This document shows, in pieces, positions 43,288-55,757 of a stretch of DNA of 64,000 nt. The DNA is taken from positions 248,001 through 312,000 of the forward strand of contig NZ_JAUHHC010000001.1 in the NCBI RefSeq assembly GCF_030410485.1, written 5' to 3'. The position numbers and the translations under genes were made by a program. How positions within the stretch are numbered: position 1 is the stretch's first letter; each line of letters starts with the position of its first letter. The notes beneath the pieces are model-generated. The model saw only the letters and a program-made list of their open reading frames with translations, had not been told where the DNA came from and searched no databases. This stretch comes from Roseateles violae (GTDB lineage Bacteria; Pseudomonadota; Gammaproteobacteria; Burkholderiales; Burkholderiaceae_C).

Positions 43288-44379
43288 ATGCAAGAGACGC
43301 GCACGAGCAAGCTTGGCGGCAACGGTGGCCTGGACTGGAGCCAGTGGCTGTATCCGGGCCCGCGCCGGCTGTTCAGCGCCGAGGAAATGGCACGCGCCGG
43401 CGGCCAGCCCTGGCCACGAGCCGTCGACGGCTATGTACTCAGCAATGTGCTGCTGCTGGTCGCGCTGAACGGCCTCTTCATGCCCCGAAGCTGGTTCCCG
43501 GGCATGGCGGCGGGCATGCTGTCGTTCAGCTGGCTGGCCCTGCGGGTCGCGCGCTGGCTGTGGCGGCGGCCGACCCGGCTGAATCTGAACCTGGCCACCC
43601 TGGGCACCGCCCTGCTGCTGCTGCCGCTGGCGCTGTGGCTGCGCGGCAATCCGGAGATCGACCATGCGGGGCTCAAGCACCCGGCCGTGATGGCGCTGAC
43701 GGTGCTGGTGGCCGTGCTCAGTTCCTGGTGGTTCCTGACCCTCTACCGCGTCCAGCAGATCGAGGCGCGGCTGCGCGAGCTGGACGAGCGCGAGCGCGGC
43801 CTGCAGCTGGCGCGCCGCCTGGCCGCGGCCCAGATCCAGCCGCACTTCCTCTTCAACACCCTGGCCTCGCTGCAGCACTGGGTCGACACCCGCGACGAGC
43901 GCGCGGCCACCACTCTGCGCGCCTTCACCCGCTATCTGCGCGCCACCCTGCCGATGTTCGAGCGCGAGACCCTGTCGCTGGTCGAGGAGCTGCAGATCGT
44001 GCGCAGCTATCTGGACATCATGCAGGCGCGGCTGGGCACGCGCCTGGCCTGGGCCATCGATGCCGAGCCGGCGCTGGACAGCTTCGAACTGCCGCCCGGC
44101 ACGCTGCTGACCCTGGTCGAGAACGCGATCGCCCACGGCATCGAGCCGGCGCTGCGCGGCGGCCGCATCGATGTGCGCGCCGCGCGCAAGGCCGGCCGCG
44201 TCGTGCTGGAGGTCGCCGACGATGGCGCCGGCCTGTGCGAGGAGCCTGCCCCGGAGACCGGCATCGGCCTGGTCAACACCCGCGCCCGGCTGCAGCAGCA
44301 GTTCGGCGCCCGCGCGGCGCTGACGCTGGCGCCGCAAACACCGGGCTGCCTGGCCCGCATCGAGATCGGACCCGAATGA
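43288..44379 (+). CDS. LytS/YehU-type sensor histidine kinase
   Basis: A 363-residue kinase. Four hydrophobic segments lie between residues 48 and 152. A short coiled coil (YRVQQIEARLRELDERERGL) leads to the His_kinase domain with His186 in AAAQIQPHFLFNTLASLQHW. The HATPase domain has LVENAIAHGIEPAL and a VADDGAGL motif, then GIGLVNTRARLQQQFG. It is coupled by an ATGA overlap to a LytTR response regulator. The stimulus is unknown; relatives respond to extracellular pyruvate or cell-wall state. Confidence 0.95.
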   Translation: MQETRTSKLGGNGGLDWSQWLYPGPRRLFSAEEMARAGGQPWPRAVDGYVLSNVLLLVALNGLFMPRSWFPGMAAGMLSFSWLALRVARWLWRRPTRLNLNLATLGTALLLLPLALWLRGNPEIDHAGLKHPAVMALTVLVAVLSSWWFLTLYRVQQIEARLRELDERERGLQLARRLAAAQIQPHFLFNTLASLQHWVDTRDERAATTLRAFTRYLRATLPMFERETLSLVEELQIVRSYLDIMQARLGTRLAWAIDAEPALDSFELPPGTLLTLVENAIAHGIEPALRGGRIDVRAARKAGRVVLEVADDGAGLCEEPAPETGIGLVNTRARLQQQFGARAALTLAPQTPGCLARIEIGPE

Positions 44380-45122
44380 ATGCCTTGATCGCCGACGACG
44401 AGGAAGGCCCGCGCGAGCAGCTGCGCGGCGCTTTGAGCCGGCTGTGGCCGGAGCTGAACATCGTCGCCGCCAGCGAGAACGGCGTCGACGCCTGGGACGA
44501 CTACCTGGCGCTGGAACCCGAGCTGTGCTTTCTGGACATCCGCATGCCAGGGCTGAGCGGCCTGGAGGTCGCGCGCCGGCTCGCGGCGCTCGCGCGGCCG
44601 CCGCAGATCGTCTTCGTCAGCGCCTATGGCGATCACGCGCTGTCGGCCTTCGAGGCCGGCGCCTTCGACTATCTGCTCAAGCCGGTCGAAGACGCGCGCC
44701 TGGCGCAGACCCTGCAGCGCCTGCGCCAGCGGGCGACGGCCGCGCCGGCGGCCGATCTGCAGCGCCTGCTGCAAGAGCTGCTGCCCGCGGCCCGGCCGGC
44801 CTCGCGGCCGATCCAGGCCAGCCTGGGCCGCGAGATCCGCCTGATCGCGCCGGAGGACGTGATCTATTTCGAGAGCGACAACCGCTACACCCGCGTCGTC
44901 CACCAGGGCGGCGAGGCGCTGATCCGCACGCCGCTGAAGGAGCTGCTGGGCCAGCTCGATGCCGAGACCTTCTGGCAGATCCACCGCTCGGTGCTGGTCA
45001 ACAGCCGCTGCATCGCCAGCGCGATCCGCGTGGACGAGAACAGCATGGTCGTGACCCTGCGCGGGCGCGAGGAGCGGCTGCCGGTGTCGCGCCAGTTCCA
45101 GGTCTTGTTCAAGGGCCAGTAA
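44376..45122 (+). CDS. LytTR-type response regulator
   Basis: A 248-residue regulator. The receiver domain has acidic residues in LIADDEEGPREQL, phospho-acceptor Asp54 in LCFLDIRMPGLSGLEVA, and Lys in FDYLLKPVEDARLA. The C-terminal LytTR DNA-binding domain (about 145-245) has IRLIAPEDVIYFESDNRYTR, LKELLGQLDAETFWQIHRSV and LVNSRCIASAIR. It binds direct repeats as a dimer in known relatives. It overlaps the kinase gene and completes a two-gene operon. Confidence 0.95.
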   Translation: MNALIADDEEGPREQLRGALSRLWPELNIVAASENGVDAWDDYLALEPELCFLDIRMPGLSGLEVARRLAALARPPQIVFVSAYGDHALSAFEAGAFDYLLKPVEDARLAQTLQRLRQRATAAPAADLQRLLQELLPAARPASRPIQASLGREIRLIAPEDVIYFESDNRYTRVVHQGGEALIRTPLKELLGQLDAETFWQIHRSVLVNSRCIASAIRVDENSMVVTLRGREERLPVSRQFQVLFKGQ

Positions 45123-45219
45123 GCGCTCGGAGTGTTCGCTGCGCAGGGGTCTGCCCTGGGTGACATCGGCGCCGCGGCTTCGGCACAATCGCCGGCATCC
45201 GCTTCAGCCGAGCCCGTCC

Positions 45220-46923
45220 ATGAGCGCATTGCCGACCCCGCAGTTCGACCAGTTCTACCGCTACGAGGCGCTGAGCGCACTGCTGTTCGCCTATGCCGAG
45301 GCGCGGCCGAACCTGGTCTCGGTGCGTGCGATCGGCCAGAGCCACGAGGGTCGCGACATCTGGGTCGTGGTGCTGACCAATACCGCCACCGGCGCCGACA
45401 TCGACAAGCCGGCCTTCTGGCTGGACGGCAATATCCACGCCGCCGAGCTGACCGCCTCGACCACCTGCCTGTACTACCTGCACGAGCTGGTCAGCAAATA
45501 CGGCTCGGACGCCCAGGTCACGCACCTGCTCGACACCCGCGTCGTCTACATGGTGCCGCGCCTGAACCCCGACGGCGCCGAGCTGGCCCTGGCCGAGCGG
45601 CCGCGCCATATCCGCTCGAGCACCCGACCCTACCCCTACGACGAGGAACCGGTCGACGGCCTGACCATCGAGGACGTCGACGGCGACGGCCGCATCCTGA
45701 CCATGCGCCTGCCCGATCCGCATGGCGGCTACAAAAAACATCCGGACGATCCGCGCCTGATGATCGCGCGCGAGCCGGGCGAGTTCGGCGGCGAGTACTA
45801 CCGGCTGATCCCCGAGGGCTTCATCAAGAACCACGATGGCCTGACCGTCAGCGTCAACAGGGACCGCGAAGGCCTGGATCTGAACCGCAACTTCCCCAGC
45901 GAATGGCGGCAGGAGCACAAGCAGGTCGGCGCCGGGCCCTATCCGACCAGCGAGCCCGAGGTGCGCGCGATGGTGGACTTCATCATCGCCCACCCGAATA
46001 TCGGCGCCGCGATCAGCTATCACACGCACAGCGGCGTGATCCTGCGGCCGATGGGCGGCCACAGCGACGACGACATGATTCCCGAGGACCTGTGGAGCTA
46101 CAAGCGCTTCTCCGAGCTCGGCGTGCAGCACACCGGCTATCCGGCGATCAGCATCTGGCACGACTTCAAGTACCACCCCAAGGAAGTGATTACCGGCACG
46201 CAGGATTGGGTCTACGAGCACCTGGGCGCGCTGTTCTGGGTGGTCGAGATCTGGTCGCCGAACAAGGAGGCCGGCATCGAGGGCTACAAGTGGATCGACT
46301 GGTACCGCGAGCATCCGGTCGAGGACGATCTGAAGCTCTTGAAGTGGAGCGACGAGCAGTGCGGCGGCCAGGCCCATGTGGACTGGCGGCCCTTCCAGCA
46401 TCCGCAGCTCGGCGCGGTCGAGATCGGCGGCTGGGACAAGATGAACTACTGGCGCAATCCGCCGCCGGCGCTGCGCGAACGCGAGGCGGCGCGCTTTCCG
46501 GCCTGGATGAACCAGATCGCGCTGTCCCTGCCCAGGCTGGAGCTGGTGCGCACCGAGGTGCGTGCGCTGGGCGACGACACCTGGCGCATCCGCATGGCGG
46601 TCGGCAACAGCGGCTGGCTGCCGGCCTATGTGACGCGGCGCGCACTGGAGCGCAAGATCGTGCGCGGCGTGATGTTCGAGATCCATCTGCCGCCAGGCAA
46701 TGCCGAGATAAGCCTGCTCGGCGGCAAGGAACGGATGGAGGGCCCGCAACTGGAGGGCCATGCGCCGAAGAACTCGCCCCAGGCCTTCCTGCCCAGCCGC
46801 GAGGTGACGGCCGACCGCGCCGTCGGCGAATGGGTGGTCAAGGCCCCCAAGGGCACGCGGCTGGCGCTGAGCGCCAGCGCCGAGCGCGCCGGCACCGTGC
46901 GCACCGAGGTCGTGCTGGACTGA
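45220..46923 (+). CDS. M14-family zinc metallocarboxypeptidase-like protein
   Basis: A 567-residue zinc peptidase. The catalytic domain has the zinc ligands His73 and Glu76 in WLDGNIHAAELTAS, the substrate-binding NPDG and LDLNRNFPSEW motifs, the third zinc His in AISYHTHSGVILRP, and the catalytic Glu in ALFWVVEIWSPNKE. About 100 residues, rich in Asp/Pro/Tyr, lie between NPDG and NRNF, much longer than in classical carboxypeptidases. The C-terminal 130 residues form a beta domain. No signal peptide is visible, so it may act in the cytoplasm. The start MSALPTPQFDQFYRY fits better than one 20 codons earlier. Confidence 0.92.
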   Translation: MSALPTPQFDQFYRYEALSALLFAYAEARPNLVSVRAIGQSHEGRDIWVVVLTNTATGADIDKPAFWLDGNIHAAELTASTTCLYYLHELVSKYGSDAQVTHLLDTRVVYMVPRLNPDGAELALAERPRHIRSSTRPYPYDEEPVDGLTIEDVDGDGRILTMRLPDPHGGYKKHPDDPRLMIAREPGEFGGEYYRLIPEGFIKNHDGLTVSVNRDREGLDLNRNFPSEWRQEHKQVGAGPYPTSEPEVRAMVDFIIAHPNIGAAISYHTHSGVILRPMGGHSDDDMIPEDLWSYKRFSELGVQHTGYPAISIWHDFKYHPKEVITGTQDWVYEHLGALFWVVEIWSPNKEAGIEGYKWIDWYREHPVEDDLKLLKWSDEQCGGQAHVDWRPFQHPQLGAVEIGGWDKMNYWRNPPPALREREAARFPAWMNQIALSLPRLELVRTEVRALGDDTWRIRMAVGNSGWLPAYVTRRALERKIVRGVMFEIHLPPGNAEISLLGGKERMEGPQLEGHAPKNSPQAFLPSREVTADRAVGEWVVKAPKGTRLALSASAERAGTVRTEVVLD

Positions 46924-46927
46924 GCGC

Positions 46928-47437
46928 TCAGACCCCGGCGCGCAGCGCCTCGATCTTGCCAAGCAGCCACTGCAGGCCGGCGAGATGCTGCTGGTCGTGG
47001 CTGCACAGATAGTGCACCAGGCTGCGCAAGGTCAGCGGGCCATAACCCTCGAACACGGCGGGGCGGTCAAGCTGGCGCGGCTCCAGGCTCTTGATCAGCG
47101 CCACCGTCTGCGCCCGCGCCCGGCCGAATTCGGCCAGCATCTGCGCCGCATCGGCCTCGCCATAGCGCCGCTCGCGCGCCAGCCGCTCGGTGTCGATGGA
47201 GGCCAGCAGCGGCCGGTCCTCGCTGAGCGTGCGGTGCAGGCGGCGCTGGTAGCCCTCGATCTCGATATCGCGGACATGGCAGAGCTGCTCGATCGCGGTC
47301 AGCGGCTCGCTGGGCACGCCGTCCCAGGACGGTGGCACCCAATGCCTGAACTGCACCGGAATCGCCGCGTAATGCGCCTGCAGCTGGCGCGGGAAGGCTT
47401 CCAGCGCGCTCAGCGTGATCGTCGTCGTTGGGTGCAT
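46928..47437 (-). CDS. DinB-like four-helix-bundle metal-binding protein
   Basis: A 169-residue DinB_2/YfiT-type protein. The expected metal-binding histidines lie in AIEQLCHVRDIEIEGYQRR (His54) and in VHYLCSHDQQHLAGLQWLLG (two His spaced four apart). Members bind divalent metal, and some transfer thiols such as bacillithiol; the function here is not known. The stop lies four bases from the stop of the convergent M14 gene. It follows the esterase gene (minus strand) by 19 bp, so the two may be cotranscribed. Confidence 0.85.
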   Translation of the reverse strand: MHPTTTITLSALEAFPRQLQAHYAAIPVQFRHWVPPSWDGVPSEPLTAIEQLCHVRDIEIEGYQRRLHRTLSEDRPLLASIDTERLARERRYGEADAAQMLAEFGRARAQTVALIKSLEPRQLDRPAVFEGYGPLTLRSLVHYLCSHDQQHLAGLQWLLGKIEALRAGV

Positions 47438-47456
47438 GCCGACGATTCAAACACAT

Positions 47457-48158
47457 TCAGTCCTTCGGTGCGGCCTTCATCGCCTCGGCCCAGAGCTTGG
47501 CCGGGACGAATGTACGCAGCTGCAGCATCGCCTTGGCGACCAGCTCGGGGTGCAGCTCATGACCGATGGCGGGCAGCACATCGGCCGTCACGTCGGCACC
47601 CAGCATCACCAGCTGCTGGGCGGCGCTGACGATGTCGCGATAGGGCAGCACCTGGTCCGTCATGCCGTGCAGCAGGTGCACGCAGACGTCCTGCGGCGCC
47701 TGCTGCGGGAGGCTGGCATAGCGGCCGCCGACGGCGATCACGCGGCCGGCCAGCTGCGGCTCGGCCTGCACCGCCTCCAGCGCCATGATGGCGCCCTGCG
47801 AGAAGCCGGCCAGCGCGACCCGGCCCCATTCGAGGCCGAAATGCGCGGCCCAGCTGCGGATGCGGGCGATGAAGGCCGGCAGCGCGGCGGCCACGCGCTC
47901 GGCGCGGTTCGTCTCGTCGACGCCCTGGATCGAGAACCACTGGAAGCCGGCACCCCCGCCCGGCACGCCGTCGAAGGGATCGGGCCCGTTCAGCGAGACG
48001 ATGGCGGCCTGCGGGTACTGCTCGCGCAGCGCCGCCGCCAGCGGTGCCATCTGCGCGGCCTGGGCGCCGACGCCGTGGAACAGCAGGAAGAGCAGATTGG
48101 CGGCCTGCCCGCCGGCGGGCAGGCTGACGATGGCGCGGGAATCGGATGTGGCGTTCAT
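47457..48158 (-). CDS. Alpha/beta hydrolase, carboxylesterase (YpfH-like)
   Basis: A 233-residue cytoplasmic serine esterase of the phospholipase/carboxylesterase group. The oxyanion-hole segment is LLFLLFHGVGAQAAQM. The nucleophile Ser120 is in ALAGFSQGAIMALEAV; Asp168 is in LLHGMTDQVLPY and His200 in LPAIGHELHPEL. E. coli YpfH is the closest known type and acts on short acyl esters. It is divergent from the iorA-type gene. The natural substrate is unknown. Confidence 0.9.
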   Translation of the reverse strand: MNATSDSRAIVSLPAGGQAANLLFLLFHGVGAQAAQMAPLAAALREQYPQAAIVSLNGPDPFDGVPGGGAGFQWFSIQGVDETNRAERVAAALPAFIARIRSWAAHFGLEWGRVALAGFSQGAIMALEAVQAEPQLAGRVIAVGGRYASLPQQAPQDVCVHLLHGMTDQVLPYRDIVSAAQQLVMLGADVTADVLPAIGHELHPELVAKAMLQLRTFVPAKLWAEAMKAAPKD

Positions 48159-48238
48159 GATGCGTCGCTGACAAGCTGTGACAGCGATTGTCTCGCGTCG
48201 GCGGGCCCGGCCAGCAGGCCTGGGCTATGCTGACCCGG

Positions 48239-48709
48239 ATGGAGCTGAAGATCAATGGGCAGCTGCGCCGCCTGCCCGAGCAGGCCAGCGACCCCGAGAT
48301 GCCGCTGCTGTGGGCGCTGCGGGACGGGCTGGACCTGACCGGCACCAAATACGGCTGCGGCATCGCCGCCTGCGGCGCCTGCACCGTGCAGGTCGACGGC
48401 CAGGCCACGCGCGCCTGCGTGACGCCGCTGGCGGCCGTGCAGGGCCGCGCGATCACCACGATCGAGGGCCTGGGCAGCCCGGACCGGCCGCATCCGCTGC
48501 AGACCGCCTGGCTGGCCGAGCAGGTGCCGCAATGCGGCTACTGCCAGAGCGGCATGCTGATGGCGGCGGCCGCGCTGCTGGAGAAGAACCGCCGGCCCAG
48601 CGACGCCGACATCGACGCGGCGATCACCAATCTGTGCCGCTGCGGCAGCTATCCGCGCGTGCGCCGCGCGATCAAGGCGGCGGCCGAGCAGCTGCGCGCG
48701 AAGAAGTGA
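48239..48709 (+). CDS. iorA: (2Fe-2S) subunit of a molybdenum hydroxylase, IorA-like
   Basis: A 156-residue iron-sulfur subunit. A plant-type [2Fe-2S] cluster is bound by Cys40, 45, 48 and 60 ([18 protein letters not shown]). A second cluster in the helical domain uses Cys99, 102, 133 and 135 ([26 protein letters not shown]). It passes electrons from the molybdenum subunit, as in isoquinoline 1-oxidoreductase. I chose the ATG at 48239 ([10 protein letters not shown]); upstream ATG and ATG-in-frame options at 48227 and 48188 would add 4 or 17 residues. The stop overlaps the GTG of the large subunit. Confidence 0.92.
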   Translation: MELKINGQLRRLPEQASDPEMPLLWALRDGLDLTGTKYGCGIAACGACTVQVDGQATRACVTPLAAVQGRAITTIEGLGSPDRPHPLQTAWLAEQVPQCGYCQSGMLMAAAALLEKNRRPSDADIDAAITNLCRCGSYPRVRRAIKAAAEQLRAKK

Positions 48710-50982
48710 AGCGCCGCACGCTGCTGCTCAGCGGCCTGGCGGGCGGCACCGCCCTGCTGGTCGGCTTTGGCGTGGCGCCGCCGCGCGCCCGCCTCGGCAA
48801 GGCCGGCACCTTGCCGGCGCGCGCGGGCGAGATCGGCCTGAACGGCTGGATCAAGATCGCCGCCGACGGCACGGTGCTGCTGGCGATGAACCGCAGCGAG
48901 ATGGGCCAGGGCGTGCACACCGCGCTGGCCCAGCTGGTCGCCGAGGAGCTGGAACTGGCCTCGCTGGAGCGGCTGCTCCTGATCGCGGCCGGCCACGACT
49001 CGCTGTATGGCAATGTCGCCATGTTCATCGGCCAGCTGCCGCTGGGCCCGCGCGCGACCGAGCCGGGCCACGAAACGCCGCTGGCGCGGCTCGGCGCCTG
49101 GGGCATCGCCAAGCTGGCGCGCGAGCTGGGCATCAACGCCACCGGCGGCAGTTCCAGCATCGCCGACGCCTGGGAGCCGCTGCGCTGGGCGGCGGCGACG
49201 GCGCGCCAGCAGCTGCTGGGCGCGGCCTCGCTGCGCTGGAAGCTGCCGCTGGACGAGCTGCAGCTGAAGGACGGCATGGTCAGCCACCCGTCCGGCCCGC
49301 GCGCCCATTTCGGCGAACTGGCCCAGGAGGCGGCGCTGACCCCGCCCGGCGAGGTGCAGCTGAAGAGCGCCGCCCAGTGGCGGCTGATCGGCAAGCCGCT
49401 GCCGCGCGCGGACCTGGCCGCCAAGGTCAAGGGCACGGCGCGCTTCGGCATCGACCAGCGGCCGCCGGGCCTGCTCTACGCCACCGTCCGGCATGCGCCC
49501 ATGCTGGGCGGCGCGCCCGGCGCGGTGCCGGTCGATACCGCGCTGCAGCAGCCGGGGGTGCTGCGCGTCGTCCAGCTGGGCCCCTATGCCGGCAGCCAGC
49601 CGGCCATCGCCGTCGTTGCGCGCACGAGCTGGCATGCGCTGCGCGCCGCGCGGGCGCTGGACATCGAGTGGCAGGCGCGCCCGGCCGGCGCGGTGGACAG
49701 CGCGCAGATCGCCAGCGCGCTGGCCGAGGCCGCGCGCCGCGCCGCCGCCGACGGTTTCGCCTTCGTCTCGCAGGGCGACGCGGCCGCGGCCCTGGCCCGC
49801 GCGCCGAAGCGGATCGAGGCCCTGTACGAGGCGCCCTATCTGGCCCATGCGGCGATGGAGCCGATCAACTGCACGGCGCAGATCCTCGATGGCCGGGTCG
49901 AGATCTGGGCGCCGACCCAGGTGCCGGGTCTTGCGCGCGAGCTGGCGGCGCGCATCGCCGGCGTCGCGCCGGACGCGGTCACCGTCCATGTCACTTATCT
50001 GGGCGGCGGCTTCGGCCGGCGCCTGGAGATCGACTTCATCGGCCAGGCGCTGCGCGTGGCGCTGGAGACGCGCGGCGCGCCGGTGCAGCTGCTGTGGGCG
50101 CGCGAGGAGGACATGGCGCAGGACTTCTACCGCCCGGCCGGCGCGGCCTGGCTGCAGGCGGCGCTGGACGCGGACGGCAAGCCCACGGCGCTGCAGATCG
50201 GCAGCGCCGGCGACGCGATCGCGCCGCGCTGGCTGGAGCGGGTGCTGCCGGCGCTGGCCGGCCCGGTCGATCTGCCGGACAAGACGGCCAGCGAGGGCCT
50301 GTTCGACCAGCCCTATGCGATCGCCGCGCAGCGCATCGCCCACCTGGCCACCCGTCATCCGGTGCCGGTCGGCATGTGGCGCTCGGTCGGCCATTCGCAC
50401 AACGCCTTCTTCATCGAGAGCTTCGTCGACGAGCTGGCCCATGCGGCCGGCGCCGACCCGCTGGCCTACCGGCTGGCCCTGCTGGACGGGCTGCCCCGCC
50501 ATGCGGCGGTGCTGCAGCTGGCGGCCGAACGCGCGGGCTGGGGCCAGCCCCTGCCCCAGGGCCGGGCGCAAGGCCTGGCCCTGCACGAGAGCTTCGGCAG
50601 CATCGTCGCGCAGGTGATCGAGCTGTCGCTGGACGCGAACGGCCGGCCGCGCGTGCACCGGGTCGTCTGCGCGCTGGACTGCGGCATCGTCGTCCACCCC
50701 GGCATCGTCGCCCAGCAGATCGAGGGCGCGGTGGTCTTCGGGCTGACGGCCGCGCTGTTCGGCCGCATCGACATCGACGCCGGCGTGGTCCGCCAGCGCA
50801 ATTTCAACGACTATCCGCTGCTGAGCCTGGCGCAGACGCCGGCGATCGAGACCCATCTGATCGACAGCGAGCGTCCGCCCAGCGGCGTCGGCGAGCCGGG
50901 CGTGCCGCCGGTGGCGCCGGCGCTGGCCAATGCGCTGTTTGCGCTGAGCGGCGAGCGCCGCCGCCGTCTGCCCCTGTTCTGA
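48706..50982 (+). CDS. iorB: Molybdopterin-binding subunit of a xanthine-dehydrogenase-family enzyme, IorB-like
   Basis: A 758-residue catalytic subunit carrying the molybdopterin cytosine dinucleotide cofactor. The GTG start overlaps the iorA stop (GTGA). The N-terminus [20 protein letters not shown] has a twin-Arg signal, so the folded holoenzyme is probably sent to the periplasm by Tat. Family segments: [71 protein letters not shown] and a C-terminal [18 protein letters not shown] with the catalytic Glu. The substrate is likely an N-heterocycle or aldehyde. No XdhC-type maturase gene is adjacent. Confidence 0.93.
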   Translation: MKRRTLLLSGLAGGTALLVGFGVAPPRARLGKAGTLPARAGEIGLNGWIKIAADGTVLLAMNRSEMGQGVHTALAQLVAEELELASLERLLLIAAGHDSLYGNVAMFIGQLPLGPRATEPGHETPLARLGAWGIAKLARELGINATGGSSSIADAWEPLRWAAATARQQLLGAASLRWKLPLDELQLKDGMVSHPSGPRAHFGELAQEAALTPPGEVQLKSAAQWRLIGKPLPRADLAAKVKGTARFGIDQRPPGLLYATVRHAPMLGGAPGAVPVDTALQQPGVLRVVQLGPYAGSQPAIAVVARTSWHALRAARALDIEWQARPAGAVDSAQIASALAEAARRAAADGFAFVSQGDAAAALARAPKRIEALYEAPYLAHAAMEPINCTAQILDGRVEIWAPTQVPGLARELAARIAGVAPDAVTVHVTYLGGGFGRRLEIDFIGQALRVALETRGAPVQLLWAREEDMAQDFYRPAGAAWLQAALDADGKPTALQIGSAGDAIAPRWLERVLPALAGPVDLPDKTASEGLFDQPYAIAAQRIAHLATRHPVPVGMWRSVGHSHNAFFIESFVDELAHAAGADPLAYRLALLDGLPRHAAVLQLAAERAGWGQPLPQGRAQGLALHESFGSIVAQVIELSLDANGRPRVHRVVCALDCGIVVHPGIVAQQIEGAVVFGLTAALFGRIDIDAGVVRQRNFNDYPLLSLAQTPAIETHLIDSERPPSGVGEPGVPPVAPALANALFALSGERRRRLPLF

Positions 50983-51063
50983 CGCCGCAAGCGCCTGACT
51001 TCCTACGCGGCCGGCGCCGCGACGGCCCTAAGCTGGGCCCGCCCGACAACAAGGAGAACAAGC

Positions 51064-51285
51064 ATGGATGCGATCCGCATCACCGCCATCGGTCTGATCA
51101 TCGCCGGCGTGCTGGCCCTGCTCTACGGCGGCTTCAGCTACACCAAGGACAGCCGCGACCTCAAGCTAGGCCCGGTCGAGCTGTCGGTCAAGGAAAAGCA
51201 GACCGTCAATGTGCCGACCTGGGCCGGCATCGCGGCCATCGTCGCCGGCGGCGGCCTGCTGCTGGTCGGCGGCCGCAAGCGCTGA
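51064..51285 (+). CDS. Small two-helix membrane protein, DUF3185-like
   Basis: A 73-residue protein with two membrane helices (about 5-26 and 52-68) and a polar loop (TKDSRDLKLGPVELSVKEKQ). The GGFSYT segment and loop VELSVKEKQTVNVPTWAG are typical of the DUF3185 group. AAGGAG lies seven bases before the ATG, supporting a real gene. The function is unknown. The stop lies seven bases from the stop of the convergent transporter gene. Confidence 0.88.
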   Translation: MDAIRITAIGLIIAGVLALLYGGFSYTKDSRDLKLGPVELSVKEKQTVNVPTWAGIAAIVAGGGLLLVGGRKR

Positions 51286-51292
51286 GCGCCGC

Positions 51293-52003
51293 TCAGACCT
51301 TCAGGGTGAAGGGCGTGAAGTTGGTGCCGGTGTCGTAGTAGTCCTCACCCTCGGCCCGCTTCAGGAAACCGATCACGCGCACGGTGACGGGCGTGATGAC
51401 GATCTCCCAGCAGGTCTTGAACAGGTACTGGGTGAGGGTCACCGCCAGCAGCTGCTCCTGCGGCCAGATGCCCCAGAAGGCGATGAAGAAGAACAGGCCC
51501 GTATCGACCGCCTGGCCGATCACCGTCGAGCCGATGGTGCGCGCCCACAGATGCCGGCCGCCGCTGAGGATCTTCATCTTCGCCATCACATAGCTGTTGG
51601 CGAAGCTGCCGCAGCAGAAGGCGATGATGGAGCCGGCGACGATGCGCGGCGTGTTGCCGAACACGCCCTCGAGCTGGGTCTGGTAGACGTCCATGAAGCC
51701 GTTCTTGGCCGGCGGCAGATGGACGACGACGAAGGACATGAAGGCGGCGAAGATCAGCGCGCCGAAACCGGCCCAGACGACGCGGCGGTCGCGGCCATAG
51801 CCATAGACCTCGGTCAGGATGTCGCTGAAGATGTAGCTGATCGGAAAGAACAGCAGATCGGCACCGAAGGTCACCGTGCCGATCAGCGGCAGCGTCACTT
51901 GCGCCGCCTTGGCCGCCCCGATCAGGTTCGAACACAGCAGCACGCACACGAAGGCGGCCATGATCAGGTCGTAGTACTTGTAGCTGCGGGGCGAGGTGTT
52001 CAT
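51293..52003 (-). CDS. yhhQ: Queuosine precursor transporter, VUT/YhhQ family
   Basis: A 236-residue inner-membrane protein with about six helices. Family markers: YKYYDLIMAAFVCVLLCSNL, the FGADLLFFPISYIFSDILTE VYGY region, and FWGIWPQEQL near the end. YhhQ imports 7-cyano-7-deazaguanine (preQ0) in E. coli for queuosine tRNA modification. The start at MNTSPRSYKYYDL fits the family; the frame stays open upstream into the structured repeat. No preQ riboswitch was recognised in its 5' region. Confidence 0.92.
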   Translation of the reverse strand: MNTSPRSYKYYDLIMAAFVCVLLCSNLIGAAKAAQVTLPLIGTVTFGADLLFFPISYIFSDILTEVYGYGRDRRVVWAGFGALIFAAFMSFVVVHLPPAKNGFMDVYQTQLEGVFGNTPRIVAGSIIAFCCGSFANSYVMAKMKILSGGRHLWARTIGSTVIGQAVDTGLFFFIAFWGIWPQEQLLAVTLTQYLFKTCWEIVITPVTVRVIGFLKRAEGEDYYDTGTNFTPFTLKV

Positions 52004-52309
52004 GGCGTTCGTTCGGGCGCAAGATCCGGCCCCGCAGCATAACCGCGGGCCGAGCGCCGGGCCGCCATCGGCCAGAGGCCGATGGCCTTCCGTAGGCACC
52101 GGCAGTCCGCAGGGACTGCCGGTGTCCGACTCCAGCCCGCAAAGCCGGCCCGCCTTGACGATGTGCTTGCGGCTCGACGCCGCGAGCATCGCCTTCCCCT
52201 CGGGGGAGTGAGTGCCGCGGCTCCGATCCCGCCTGCGCGGGATCGGACGGCACGAGCGCCATCGGCGTCTCGCCGATGGCCGACCAGCGTACCCGCTGGG
52301 CGAGGGGCT
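52004..52309 (-). repeat. Structured intergenic hairpin array, copy B (306-bp gap)
   Basis: The gap between the hybrid kinase stop and the transporter start holds at least five strong stems. These are: 10 bp (52064-52073 with 52077-52086), 12 bp (52097-52108 with 52113-52124), a hairpin at 52160-52190, 11 bp plus six outer pairs (52212-52253), 10 bp (52258-52267 with 52271-52280), and CCAGCG-TACC-CGCTGG (52284-52299). GCGAGGGGC follows and then the stop codon at 52310. The first and fifth stems share GCCATCGGC/GCCGATGGC. No gene is seen here. The final modules match copy A at 18.5 kb. Confidence 0.75.
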
Positions 52310-55603
<3,294 letters not shown>

Positions 55604-55757
55604 AATGCCGATCGCTCCGACTGTCTTCAACGCTCCGGGCGAAGACAGTCTCCGCCCGAGCGCGGAGTCTCTCCGAGAAAGGCGACCGCGGAGCCTAGAG
55701 TCAGCCCCCGGTATCCCCCGCAGATCGGTGGCTGCCGGGCAATGTGCGCATTAGTTC

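Noticed and set aside
38464-44337. A 1,957-codon open frame on the minus strand under receptor 3, the flavoprotein and the kinase gene
   Set aside because: It is antisense to four genes with strong family motifs; its translation is Arg/Gln/Ala-rich low-complexity text, typical of shadow frames in high-GC DNA.
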